Made by a program: the position numbers and the translations under genes. Of a stretch of 64,000 nucleotides of DNA, positions 47,829 to 57,594 are shown piece after piece (the first letter of the stretch is position 1; every line of letters begins with the position of its first letter). The stretch is from Apiotrichum sp. Y4204 (Eukaryota; Basidiomycota; Tremellomycetes; Trichosporonales; Trichosporonaceae), in the NCBI GenBank assembly GCA_025531455.1, contig JAMYHL010000109.1, positions 37,794 through 101,793 on the forward strand, written 5' to 3'. The notes under the pieces are model-generated. The model did no database searches, was not told where the DNA came from, and was given only the letters and a program-made list of their open reading frames with translations.

Positions 47829-49607
47829 CTACCACGGCGTCCACCACCGCTTCCGGTGCGCCTTGAGATCAACAATAACACCATCAACGACCGCCGTACT
47901 ACGCCCATCGCGTTCATACGCCTCCTTGGCGTCCTGTGCCCTCTGCAGCCGCTCCGCCGTGACCTCGAATGCGCGTGGAAGCCGCTCATCCCACTCGCCA
48001 GTCTGTAAAGTGTGCGCAAGTGCGCGGGCGGTCACGAAGATCCGCGACATGCCGTGCCCCGAGAACTGTCGTGAGCTAGAAATAATGCAAAAAATAACTC
48101 ACCCCCGCGGCAATGGACACACCCTCCATCCCCGGCACCGCCCCGACGAGGGGGAGGCCGTCGCGTGAGGACGCCATGATCCCCACCCATTCGCGCGTCA
48201 GGCCCTCGCCATGCGCCTCGGGTCCCCAGTCCACAAAGTTGGCGGGCATAAACTCCGCCAAATCTGCCATCAGCACTTTGCGTCAAATTATCCGCACCTT
48301 TCGTCAGGACGGGGTGAAGTCCCGCGGCACTGTCGTCCACTGCGCCAATGTACCACTCGACCGGGACGCGCCCATCCTCGATATACTGCGCCACCCCGCC
48401 GCCGAGCACCATCTGCCCGTCGGCCGCGGTCACGAGGTAGTGTCCCCCAGCGGTGTTGTACGTGTGCTTCAGCGCGTCGCGGCCGGAATATGTGGTGGGC
48501 GGGGTGATCGTCGCGCACTGCCCACGGAACGGCTGGATGCTGGTGTCAGCTCTGCCGACAGACGAATCTCACTGGTGGTGGATGGGGTCCGATTTCGGAA
48601 AGAGGTGCGGTGTGTGTGCGTTCGTGCATAGCACGACCTGCTTTGCAGTGATGCTCCCCCGCGATGTGTGAGCCCTCCATCGTCCGCCGTGTCTCTCCAG
48701 ACTCGAGACCGGCGCCCACGAGAAAAAGCGGAAATGACAGTCCTCGGCAGTGGGGGACATGGCTGCGCGCAGAAGGGCCGCACACAGCTTGTGCGAATGC
48801 ACGCTGCCTGCCGGCCGGACGTGAACCGAGGTGACGCCCTTCATACGGGCGAGCTGCTGTCAGTGATTGGAGATACAATGCGCAGTGTGCGCGATCTGCC
48901 ACCTCACCTTCTCCGCCTCCTCTGGATCATCCACAAAGCGGGTATCCTCCCCGTTCATTCCCAGCTTCTTCCGGACGGCAAGCCACTCGCGATATAACCG
49001 CTTGCACTCCTCCGTCTCCTCCTTGGAGTGGTGCGCTGGAGTCAGTCCCGCTCGGCCGCGCACGCACTTTCCAGCAACTCGCCGCGCCAAAAGTCCACAT
49101 CCAGCTCCTCCCGCCGCACGACACTCTCCACGAGGTCGAGGTTATCCCTTTCGCTCTGCGTGATTCGCACCGCCTCCTCCGGGGAGAATCCCCCGCCGAG
49201 GGGATATGCTTGCATGAGCTCGTTCCACGCCAAATACGTCTTTGGCCCGACACTGCCGTCAGTCCGCGCCGGGATACGCCCGGTGCCCGCTCACTGCCCG
49301 CCATTCCGCCCGGCTGGCGTCAGCGCGATTAGTCTCTCTACGCACTCGCGCCGCTCCCACAGTCTTTGGCATCGACGCAGATAATCCGCTTCCCCTCTGC
49401 GCTCCGTGTAAGAAAGTACGCGAGCGCGGCGCCCGTCATCCCCCCGCCGACGATGAGTATGTCTGTCTCGCACTCGCAATCATCGCTGGACGCGTCCCAC
49501 GCGCGCGAGAGCGGAACGTTGCGGTTGTGATTCCACAACGGATCGGCGCGGTCCGTCGCATGCCAGTGCGACACGGTGGAGCGCCAGGGTTGCGGGAAGG
49601 TAGACAT
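47829..49607 (-). CDS. FAD-dependent oxidoreductase, DAO family (amine/amino acid oxidase-like)
   Basis: Eight minus-strand exons, 49607-49346, 49313-49295, 49252-49068, 49035-48908, 48853-48573, 48539-48298, 48263-48103 and 48065-47829, join to 504 residues. The family oxidises amines or N-methyl/amino acids with FAD and releases H2O2 or passes electrons on; the substrate cannot be read from sequence. The dinucleotide-binding motif DILIVGGGMTGAALAYFL is at 49-66, followed by the DAO motif CGSGATGRNGGH (about 82-93). Later landmarks are VRPAGSVHSHKL, IQPFRGQCATI, GPEAHGEGLTREWVGIM, and GFSGHGMSRIF near the C-terminus, the usual FAD-binding end. No signal peptide or SKL-type peroxisomal tail is seen. 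All seven introns are 32-55 nt. It is divergent from an APC permease, which suggests uptake and oxidation of one substrate. Confidence 0.88.
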
Positions 49608-50217
49608 GGGTGAGGGTGATGCAGATGGGTCCGGAACAAAGCGATGCAGAGATAGAGATAAGTGTCGATTGATGGACGCTGAATGGACCAGCACGGTGCC
49701 CCCATCTGTTTGGCTCGAGCGCCGATAGTGGCGTTGTCACCCAAACCACCGACGTCACTTTGATTGATCTAAAACAAAGTGCTTAGCCGCGTTGAGCCGT
49801 CAACAATGCCCGCAGGTTCATTTATCCTACCTGGCAAGTGCGCGATATAAGGTTCGGCAAGCACCGCGGCGACGCTCGGTCAATCCGGCGGCTCTGGTCT
49901 GGTGCCCCTCTCTCGTTGGGGACTGCTTGATACGGGATGTTACGAGATACAACACTGCTTCGCTTAACGCGAGTCATGGTCCGGGTCATAGAGTACTCGC
50001 CAAGTCTCATTCATGAGCGCATCGAGTCATGCATGACGGCTCCGGTGATAAAGGTGGTTGCTCGATGATGTTTGTTCTGCATCCACGACGTTAATTGCCT
50101 TGGACAATTACATTCCCCACGTCAACATTATCGCGACACTGGGACGAGACACCGGTAGTACTGTGAGGGACACAAACAAACAGGCACACGACCCCACTCC
50201 ATACGACCACGCCCGCG
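49608..50217. promoter_or_regulatory. Shared divergent promoter region, oxidoreductase / permease
   Basis: 610 bp between the two start codons. Contains HGATAR-type sites for GATA factors (CGATAG at 49723-49728, TGATAA at 50046-50051) and a TATA-like GATATAAGG near 49842 on the top strand. GATA factors drive nitrogen-catabolite genes in fungi, so control by nitrogen source is possible, but such short sites also occur by chance. Confidence 0.4.
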
Positions 50218-52871
50218 ATGGACAAGAAATACAGCTCGGCGTCGCAGGCCGAGGCCAAGGTCATCCCGGCCGACGCGGTGACGCAGCGCCTCGAGGAGAT
50301 GGGCTACAAGCAGGAGATGAAGCGCAACCTCGGTATGATGGCGGTGCTGGGTCTCGCGTTCTCGATCATGGCCGTTCCGGTGAGATTCTGCCTTGTGTCG
50401 CGTGACTAATCGTAGTTCGGCACATCGACGACGCTCAATATCGCGCTCACGGACGGCGGGCCCGTCACGATCCTCTATGGCGTGCGTACAACGTGATGAT
50501 GCAGCTGACGGCAGTGGATCTTCGTGTCACTCGTGTCCATGGCCATGGCAGCATCCCTTGCTGAGATGTGAGTGTTGGTCCGAGCCCGAGCAGGCCGATG
50601 GCACAGATCGCGTATCGCAACTCGGCCATGGGGGTGCACTTGGGCCCTGGGGTGGCCGCCACTCGCGATACCCGATAGCCCACCCGATAGACACGATGAC
50701 ACTAACGACAGCTGTTCCGTGTATCCCACCTCTGGCGGCGTATACTGTGGGTAGATCCGCCTATCGCGCTGACCCCAGACTGGTCCGCAATGCTCTCGAA
50801 GCCGCGCTACGCCAGTTTTGCAAGCTACCTCACCGGCTGGCTGGGCACAGTCGGTAACTGGACGTGAGTACCGACCTCCGGACTCTCTAACCTCAGGGTC
50901 ACCGCGTCTATCAACTTCGGCGGCGCACAGCTCATCCTCGCGGCCGTCAACCTCTTCCACGAAGACTACGTCCCGACCGCGTGGCAGACGGTCCTCGTGT
51001 ACTGGGCGGCGCTTATCGGCGCGTTCAGCATCAACCTCTTCTTCAACCGGTGCGTGGAGTGGGTATCGGTTCTGACCGCAGCCACCTCGAGCTCCTCAAC
51101 ACGGTCTGCCTGTACTGGACAGCCGCGTCCGTCATCATCATCATCGTCACGCTGCTGGTGAAGGCGCCAGAGCGCCATTCGGCCAAGTTTGCCTTTTCGC
51201 ACGTGAGTCGCCGGGGAATGCGGCGGGAGCTGGTGACGCGACCGGATACGGTGTGGCCGGTGTGGTGTGATGGGCAGCCATTGTGGCTGTTTGGCGTGTT
51301 CAAACCCCGCCAGCCACGGGGGCTATGACCTTGTGTATGCCGCTTTTCAACCAGGTGTAGGGCGAGCGTTTCGAGCTCGACTGGATGTGGCGCTCGAAGG
51401 CGATATCATCCACGACATTGCCACTCCGCCACACACATGCTAACGCCAGTTTGACGCGTCCTTCTCGGGCTGGCCCAACGCGTGGGCCTTCTTTGTCGGC
51501 CTCCTTCAGGCCGCATACACGCTGACGGGGTACGGCATGGTGGCGGCGCTGTGCGAGGAGGTGCGCGACCCGACGCGCGAGGTGCCCCGCGCGATGGGTG
51601 AGTGGCAGCTTTGACATCACTGACAGTAGTCCTCTCGGTCGTTGCGGCGGCCATCACCGGCGTCGTCTACCTCCTCCCGATCATCTTCGTCCTCCCGGCC
51701 ATCGAGCCACTCCTCAATGTCGTGAGCCTCACGCCCATGCCGCTCCTGTACAAGACTGTCACTGGCTCCGCGGCCGGGGGCGTCGGTCTTCTCTCCCTGA
51801 GTGAGTAGATGAAAGAATGAAACCAGCAGGGACATTACTGATCGCAGTTCTTGGCATCTGGTTCTTCGCGGCCGTCGGCTCACTCACCGCGGCGTCGCGC
51901 TGCACGTGGGCGTTCTCGCGCGACGGCGGCATCCCCTTCTCCCGCGCGTGGCGCACAGTCAATCCCAAGTACGACGTCCCCGTGTGGGCATTGCTGCTGT
52001 CGACGATCGTGTGCGCGCTCCTCGGCCTGATCTACCTCGGCTCGAGCGCGGCGTTCAACGCCTTCACGGGCGTCGCAACCATCTGCCTTGGCTGCTCGTA
52101 CGCCTTCCCCGTCCTCTGCTCGCTCCTCCGTGGGCGCAAGATGGTGCGCAACGCGCCGTTCTCCCTCGGCAAGTTTGGGTACGCCATCAATATCCTCACC
52201 GTGGCGTGGATCACGTTCTCGATTGTGCTGTTCTGCTTCCGTGAGTGTGAAATAGCGTGGGCTGTGGAGATGGACTGGCGGAAGTGGAGTGACCGACGAA
52301 GTGGTGGAGTGGACGGAGCTCGGCGGGACGGAGCTCGGCGGGGCGGAGCTGGGGGTGGAGCGGGGCCGCTAAGCTGGCTGCGTCGCCGGGCCAGGCCTTA
52401 CTCACTCCTGGAATCGCGCCTCTGGTCGGGGCGTTCCTGAGGATGAACGTGCATGCCCCAAGCCCGATTCCAGCGCTGTGCCTTGGCCCGACGTCGATGC
52501 TTGCTGCCAAACACAGCGGTGAGGTCAGGTGAGGTGGTGGCGGAGCATGAGGTTGCTCCGCAATCCCCGTCTTGGCCGTGGACCAGCTGAATCAACCTCC
52601 ACTACTGTCTCGCTCCAACCCCCACCCTCTCGTCATCCTGTTCAGCTCCCAGCTCTTCTGACTAACAACAGCGACCGCCATCCCCGTCACGCCCCAGACG
52701 ATGAACTACGCCTCGGTGGTGTTCGCCGGCTTCTCAGCCATCGCGGCGATTTGGTACGTCGTCAACGCCCGCAAGCACTACCACGGCCCGCAAATTTCGG
52801 TCCTGCATCGCGCGAGCGTCGCCGAGTCGCATGTCGAATCGGAGTATGCCCAAGCTCCTGTGGCCAAGTAG
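50218..52871 (+). CDS. APC-superfamily amino acid / GABA / choline-type permease
   Basis: Eleven exons, 50218-50379, 50416-50481, 50515-50567, 50712-50746, 50779-50863, 50897-51049, 51082-51202, 51450-51597, 51627-51800, 51848-52240 and 52672-52871, give 529 residues with about twelve membrane segments. It belongs with the Uga4/Hnm1 (ACT) group. Motifs: LGMMAVLGLAFSIMAVPFGTS, SLAEICSVYPTSGGVYYWSAML, GWLGTVGNWTVTASINFGGAQL, SGWPNAWAFFVGLLQAAYTLTGYGMVAALCEEVRDP, and FSRDGGIPFSRAW. It should import a nitrogenous solute across the plasma membrane. Splicing intron 4 at GTGGGT gives VYYWS exactly as in relatives. Introns are as small as 29 nt, but the last is 431 nt and carries 15-bp tandem repeats. 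The neighbouring divergent oxidase probably uses the same substrate (inference). Confidence 0.92.
52315..52358. repeat. 15-bp tandem repeat in the last permease intron
   Basis: Unit GGAGCTCGGCGGGAC at 52315-52329, near-identical at 52330-52344, and a partial degenerate copy to 52358. It lies wholly inside the 431-nt intron and may explain part of that intron's unusual length. Confidence 0.75.
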
Positions 52872-53530
52872 GGCATCGATGTGGGGGTAGGCGGAATGGC
52901 GGAGCGGAGGTGATTCGTCGCCCCGCTGGGTCTCGTAATCTTGGACTGTGGTGCTGTCCATGTGGTTGTTCCCCGACTCGGTCAGTAAATCTCGTAGTCA
53001 TCTATTAGTCTATTAGTCGTTGTAACTCTGTGAACCGAATGCAGCAGTGGTAAATTGCTTCCTCTCCCCTATGCAACCTCCGCGCGCAGCCGTTACTTCC
53101 GTTTGCCGAGATGCGCAGCACATTACCATAATGTAAGCCCATGTGGGGGAAAAACACCGATTGGCCAGCCGCAGCGATACGCTCGTCTCTTATCTCCCGT
53201 CGAGCACGCCATCCGCAACAGCCGCGACCCACCTCTGGACACTCCCCACATGCCACGCGGACCACTGTGATAGCAACGCAGATAAGATACTGCAAGTTGC
53301 CGAGCGACATGGTTTATCGTAATCCGATAGCAAGGTTGCTGCCAAAGTGGGGAAGAACGCGACTCGGAGAAGAAATGGTGCAAAAAGTAAAAATACACAC
53401 GACAAGAGAAAAATAACAACAACATCAAAGGTCATCAGCCAAGTGGCCCCCAGGACTCCCGCACCGGAAATGTGCGACGTGAATGTCATGTCTGTTGCCC
53501 ACCACACTTCCTCCAACCTCTGTAACTCCC
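52872..53530. other. Intergenic region upstream of the hydroxyacid dehydrogenase
   Basis: Permease 3' end and dehydrogenase promoter. The last 150 bp before the ATG are AT-richer than the surroundings, with A-rich runs (about 53380-53425). No gene seen. Confidence 0.5.
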
Positions 53531-54604
53531 ATGGCCGCCATGCGTATCGCAGTGCTCGACGACTACCACGGCCTCGCGCCAGGCTACCTCGGCGGTCTCG
53601 CGCCAGAGGGCACGATAACCTATTTTCGGGACACGCTCCCACAGAACAGTTCTGCAGAGCTCACAGCGCTTGTCGAGCGCCTCGCGCCCTTTGACGTGCT
53701 CTGCACCATGCGCGAGCGCACGCCATTCCCCGCTGCGCTGCTCGCGCGCCTGCCCCGCCTCCGCATCCTCCTCACGACGGGGACGCACAACCGCGCGATC
53801 GACATCGGCGCCGCCGCCGAGCGCGGGATTATCGTGGCTGGAACGCCGCCCACCTCCTTCCGGTGAATAGCAAACGAGAGAAACCACGCTGAGGACAGAA
53901 ACGAGGGCACGGTGCAGCACACGTGGGCGCTGCTCCTCGCGCTAGCGGACAACATTGTGCGCGACGATGCGCTGGCCAAGCGCGGCCCTTGGTCGAGCGG
54001 CGTCCCGCTGAACACGCTGCTCGCGGGCCGCACGCTCGGTATTCTCGGGCTCGGGCAGCTCGGGGGCGAGGTTGCGCGCATTGGAGTCGCGTTCGGGATG
54101 CGTGTCGTCGCGTGGTCCCAAAACCTCTCGCAGGAGCGTGCGGACGCCGTCGCCGAGTCGCATGGAGTAAAGCCGGGAACTTACAAGGTCGTTTCCCGGG
54201 ACGAGCTATTCTCCAGTGCCGATGTGCTCAGCGTCCACCTCATTCTCAGCAGCCGGACGCGCGGGCTCGTCACCGCGGCCGATCTGGGGAGGATGAAGTC
54301 TACTGCGCTGCTTGTGAACACTGCGCGCGGGCCGATAATCGACGAGCAGGCGCTGCTGGCCGCTCTCGAGAAGGGGAGTATCAGGGGCGCGGCGCTCGAC
54401 GTCTTTGACACCGAGCCGCTGCCCCCGGACTCGCGGTGGCGGACGACAGAGTGGGGTGTGGACGGGCGCGCAACGGTTGTACTCACCCCGCATACGGGCT
54501 ACGCGTTCGACGACATGCTGCGCTGGATGTGGGCGCGCACGGCGGACAATGTTGCGCGTATTGTTGCTGGGCAGAAGCCGCTCTGGCGCCTTGATGAGAA
54601 GTGA
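53531..54604 (+). CDS. D-isomer-specific 2-hydroxyacid dehydrogenase (NAD(P)-dependent)
   Basis: Exons 53531-53862 and 53899-54604 join to 345 residues, normal for the family. It reduces a 2-keto acid to the D-2-hydroxy acid, or the reverse. The catalytic domain begins MRIAVLDDYHG. The join reads FRNEGTVQHTWALLLALADNI, matching the conserved inter-domain helix. The Rossmann motif LGILGLGQLGGEVARIG is near 158-173. Substrate and catalytic motifs are HLILSSRTRGLV (catalytic Arg), NTARGPIIDE, DVFDTEPLPPDS (Glu) and LTPHTGY (His). ATG 53531 was preferred to ATG 53483 because it starts just before the conserved core; MAAMRIA leaves residue 4 as an alternative. It follows the permease on the same strand and could reduce the keto acid produced by the divergent oxidase, which is an inference from position. 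Confidence 0.92.
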
Positions 54605-55800
54605 GTCTGCGTCTGTCCGGCTCCGAGTACGCGAGTCTCGACATTCTTCGGGTGTTGGTGCTTCCCACAGGGCGTAGACGACAACCAACAGCGAGCGGGA
54701 GATTCCTCCGATCGGGGCGGCGGGGTGAGGCAAGATGTGTGCATGTGTGCGCTGCATGAACTGCGCCACATGCTCGACAGCTGGTCCTCTGCGGCTTCTT
54801 GTGCCCGTTCCTCTTTGTCTCGTTTCCCAGTTACTTGTCCCTTCCCATGCGCATCCGACTCGGGCTCACAACAGGTTTCTCCGAGGGCACAAGCTGTGAT
54901 AAATGCCGCAGCCTGTCGGTGGCCCGGTGGTCGACTCGCACCGCGCCCACTCGCCGCCCCGTTTCGCCCCCTGGCCCCCGATCACGCGCTGTATTTGCCC
55001 GACGAACATGCTCATCTGCCCAGTATCCTGGATGCATAGGCAGTGCGGTCACGGTGTTTGGGTCTTGTGATTCTCAGAACAAGGTAATAATAGAAACGTG
55101 TCGAGGATGCCGCTCGTCCCGCGCTCGCCGCTGCCCAGGCCCGATCGCGACGTCATGCCGCGTATGCTTCGTTCGATGCGTGACCTTCTCGATGCTATTT
55201 GGAGGCTGCTCCATCGGTTCTATTTATGGGAGCTCCACATAGGCCTCGGAGTCGGCATCGGCGTCGGCATCGCGGGATCATACAAGCTCTGCGTCTTCAC
55301 AACGTGTCAAACTCTGCGCTTCATGCGCTTCAGATCATTTACAGTAGATACATTTCATTCACCACTCATTACTTTGGATCAGGGGGGACATTGTACAGGT
55401 AGTATGTATTTGGTTTAAAAGTATCGACGGTACATGTGATGCACCTGGCTGGAGCCATGTGGGCAAGCGCGAGGCGCAGGCGCCGCGGGGTCGTGCCGCG
55501 CGGCTGGCAAGCGCTGCTGCATCGGTTGCTTCGTCGCGCTGTTCCGTTGTTTGGTGCATTGCGCATGGTGGATGTGTGGGTTGAGGTGGCGTCTCTGGTG
55601 AGGGCTCGATGGAAGTAGTGCGGATGGTGAATGTGACTCGTCGAGTGTTGTTCGGGGGGGCTGATGTGGTATGAGACCGACGGTGTCTGCTTGGTCTCGG
55701 CCCACCTGGCCGAAGCTGCGCACCAGAGTCTCACACACTTCCGCCACCAATGTCGAGGGGCTCCGCTCGTCGTCGCCGCTCTCCACTGAATGCTAATCGA
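54605..55800. other. Convergent intergenic region, no gene seen
   Basis: About 1.2 kb between the 3' ends of the dehydrogenase (+) and the Ada-like gene (-). The longest frames (for example about 55098-55418) have no family-like content. Confidence 0.5.
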
Positions 55801-57150
55801 CTATCCGCGACCAACGCCACGCCATGCCTTGGCCAAGGCCTTGGCATGAGCATCCGGCGAGTGTCCGACAAGGCGCTTGAACGTGCGCTGGAGGTGGAAC
55901 TTGGACATGCCGACATGCTGAGCAAGGACCGAAAGCGACGGCGCCGGGCGACCGTCGCGGACGCAGTCGTGGATGACGACCTTGGCCTGTTCAACGGCGA
56001 GTATCTGGCGCATCTCGGAAGCAGATGCAAGGCAGTGGGGCAGGCACCGTCGGCACGCACGGTAGCCGAGGGCCTCGGCCTCGGCTGGCGAGTTCGCATA
56101 CACCGTGTTGGCGCGGAGGGGCCGCCTTGATGCACAAGTCGGCCGGCAGTAGATGCGAGTTGATGTCACACAGTAGACAAAGGCAGAGTCCGCAGTTGGG
56201 TCGCGGCTCAGGACTGCCTGCCACTTGTCATCGTCTGTCGGGAACGCAGGACTTGTTGTTGTTCCTGCGTTGTTCATGTTGGCGACGGGGAAGAGCATGG
56301 AGAGGTCGGTGGGGAGTGACAGACCCATGCTTGAGTTTGATGTTGTGGCAGTGTTGCCAGCAGTCTCTGGCGATGAGACGGAGCCATTCGAGGTGGTAGG
56401 GGTGGCAACGTGCATACCACCTGTTGTGGGGGTCGCGTTCGACTGCGGCGTAGGGTACTCGTGCTTGAACGGGTGCGGCTTATACTCGTGGTGCTTGTAC
56501 TCTGTCTTCACTGCACGTGTGTCAGACGGCATGAACATGGAGGGGCTAGAGGAAGAGGGTGATGATGAAGAGGTGGAAGAGGGCGACTGGTGGTTGTGAA
56601 GCGGGGCGAACAGATGGCCGAGACGGGAGAGGAGGTCCTGCTCACTTGGGACTTGGGCCACCGGCGAGTGGTGGACCTGCGAGTGGTGGGGCGCAGGGGC
56701 GGCAGCGGCGGCGGCGGCGGCGACAACAAGGGGGTGGGCATCAAACGCGGCGGCGTTCAGTCCATTAAAGTCGCCAAAGTCGATCCAACCCATGTTGTCC
56801 GTGTCCTGCGGGGGCAGCGTCGACGCGGCTGGGTCTGTTAGCGGGGATGCCGTGGAGGACGGCGGTGTCGGATAGCTGTTGTCCGCCATGCTGGAGAAGA
56901 GCGAGGCAAAGCAGGTTGCATTGGCATTGGCATTGGTGTGCATCCCCGGTGACGCCGCATGCAGATTTTGCAGAGCGGGTGGGCTGGGGGCCAATTCAAA
57001 GCTATGCTGGCTCTGCGGCGTCTCCATCGTCTCCATTGTCCAGCTGCTGCTCCTTGCAGACTCACAGCTCGAGGGGGTGGCCGACTGCTCGAGTTCAAGT
57101 GCCGGTGTAATGTGGTCGAATTGGGTGCCAAACACTAGTGTGTCCGTCAT
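55801..57150 (-). CDS. Ada-like protein: methyl-phosphotriester sensor domain + AraC-type HTH, disordered N-terminus
   Basis: Single-exon frame of 449 residues. Residues about 308-371 form the Ada metal-binding domain: DKWQAVLSRDPTADSAFVYCV, then TRIYCRPTCASRRP and YRACRRCLP. Cysteines 335, 339, 366 and 369 keep the C-x3-C-x26-C-x2-C spacing of E. coli Ada Cys38/42/69/72, including the nucleophile that takes a methyl group from DNA phosphotriesters. Residues about 383-445 resemble the following AraC helix-turn-helix (LSVLAQHVGMSKFHLQRTFKRLVGHSPDAHAKA). The O6-methylguanine transferase part of bacterial Ada is absent. The first 300 residues are Ser/Thr/Pro/His-rich and disordered, with a poly-Ala stretch, and could be an activation domain. 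The likely role is a methylation-responsive transcription factor (inference). An Asp/Phe-rich patch (MGWIDFGDFNG) lies at 120-130. Confidence 0.9.
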   Translation of the reverse strand: MTDTLVFGTQFDHITPALELEQSATPSSCESARSSSWTMETMETPQSQHSFELAPSPPALQNLHAASPGMHTNANANATCFASLFSSMADNSYPTPPSSTASPLTDPAASTLPPQDTDNMGWIDFGDFNGLNAAAFDAHPLVVAAAAAAAAPAPHHSQVHHSPVAQVPSEQDLLSRLGHLFAPLHNHQSPSSTSSSSPSSSSPSMFMPSDTRAVKTEYKHHEYKPHPFKHEYPTPQSNATPTTGGMHVATPTTSNGSVSSPETAGNTATTSNSSMGLSLPTDLSMLFPVANMNNAGTTTSPAFPTDDDKWQAVLSRDPTADSAFVYCVTSTRIYCRPTCASRRPLRANTVYANSPAEAEALGYRACRRCLPHCLASASEMRQILAVEQAKVVIHDCVRDGRPAPSLSVLAQHVGMSKFHLQRTFKRLVGHSPDAHAKALAKAWRGVGRG

Positions 57151-57584
57151 GTTGTGCAGAGTGGCGCGGTTGGGGCTGCTGCTGCGGAAAGAAATGGTGG
57201 GTGACGGGGCGGGGGGGTCAAAAGTTGCCGACGACGAATGGAACGACGGCGACGAAGAGGGTGGTAACGCGAAGTCGACAAAATGGTGGCTAGTTTCGCG
57301 AGGGGGACGAGGTAGGATGGTGAACGGGGATGAAGGGATGTGTGATGGTGAAGACGATGAGTGTGGTGGTGTCGACTGGTGGTGATAGTCGATGCGTGCT
57401 CTGGCTGGCTGGTGGTTGGTTGGTTTGGGGGGGAAAGCTGGGGGGAGGGGATACTTGGCGCTTGGTACAGGCTAGCGCGGCTGACTGGACACTGTGGTGT
57501 GGGTTGTTTGGGGGAGCACGACGAGAGGAAGAGTTTTTATCTGAGGATTCCTTTTTTTCTCTTTCTCTAGGTAATCACCGAGGT

Positions 57585-57594
57585 CTTTTATATA
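57585..57594 (-). promoter_or_regulatory. TATA-box candidate for the Ada-like gene
   Basis: TATATAAAAG on the minus strand, about 435 bp upstream of the ATG and followed by a purine-rich leader. The match is good, but the start site is not known. Confidence 0.4.

Noticed and set aside
51203..51449. Suspected missing exon in the 247-nt permease intron
   Set aside because: Joining FAFSH directly to FDASFSGWP already gives the continuous family sequence, so no exon is needed.
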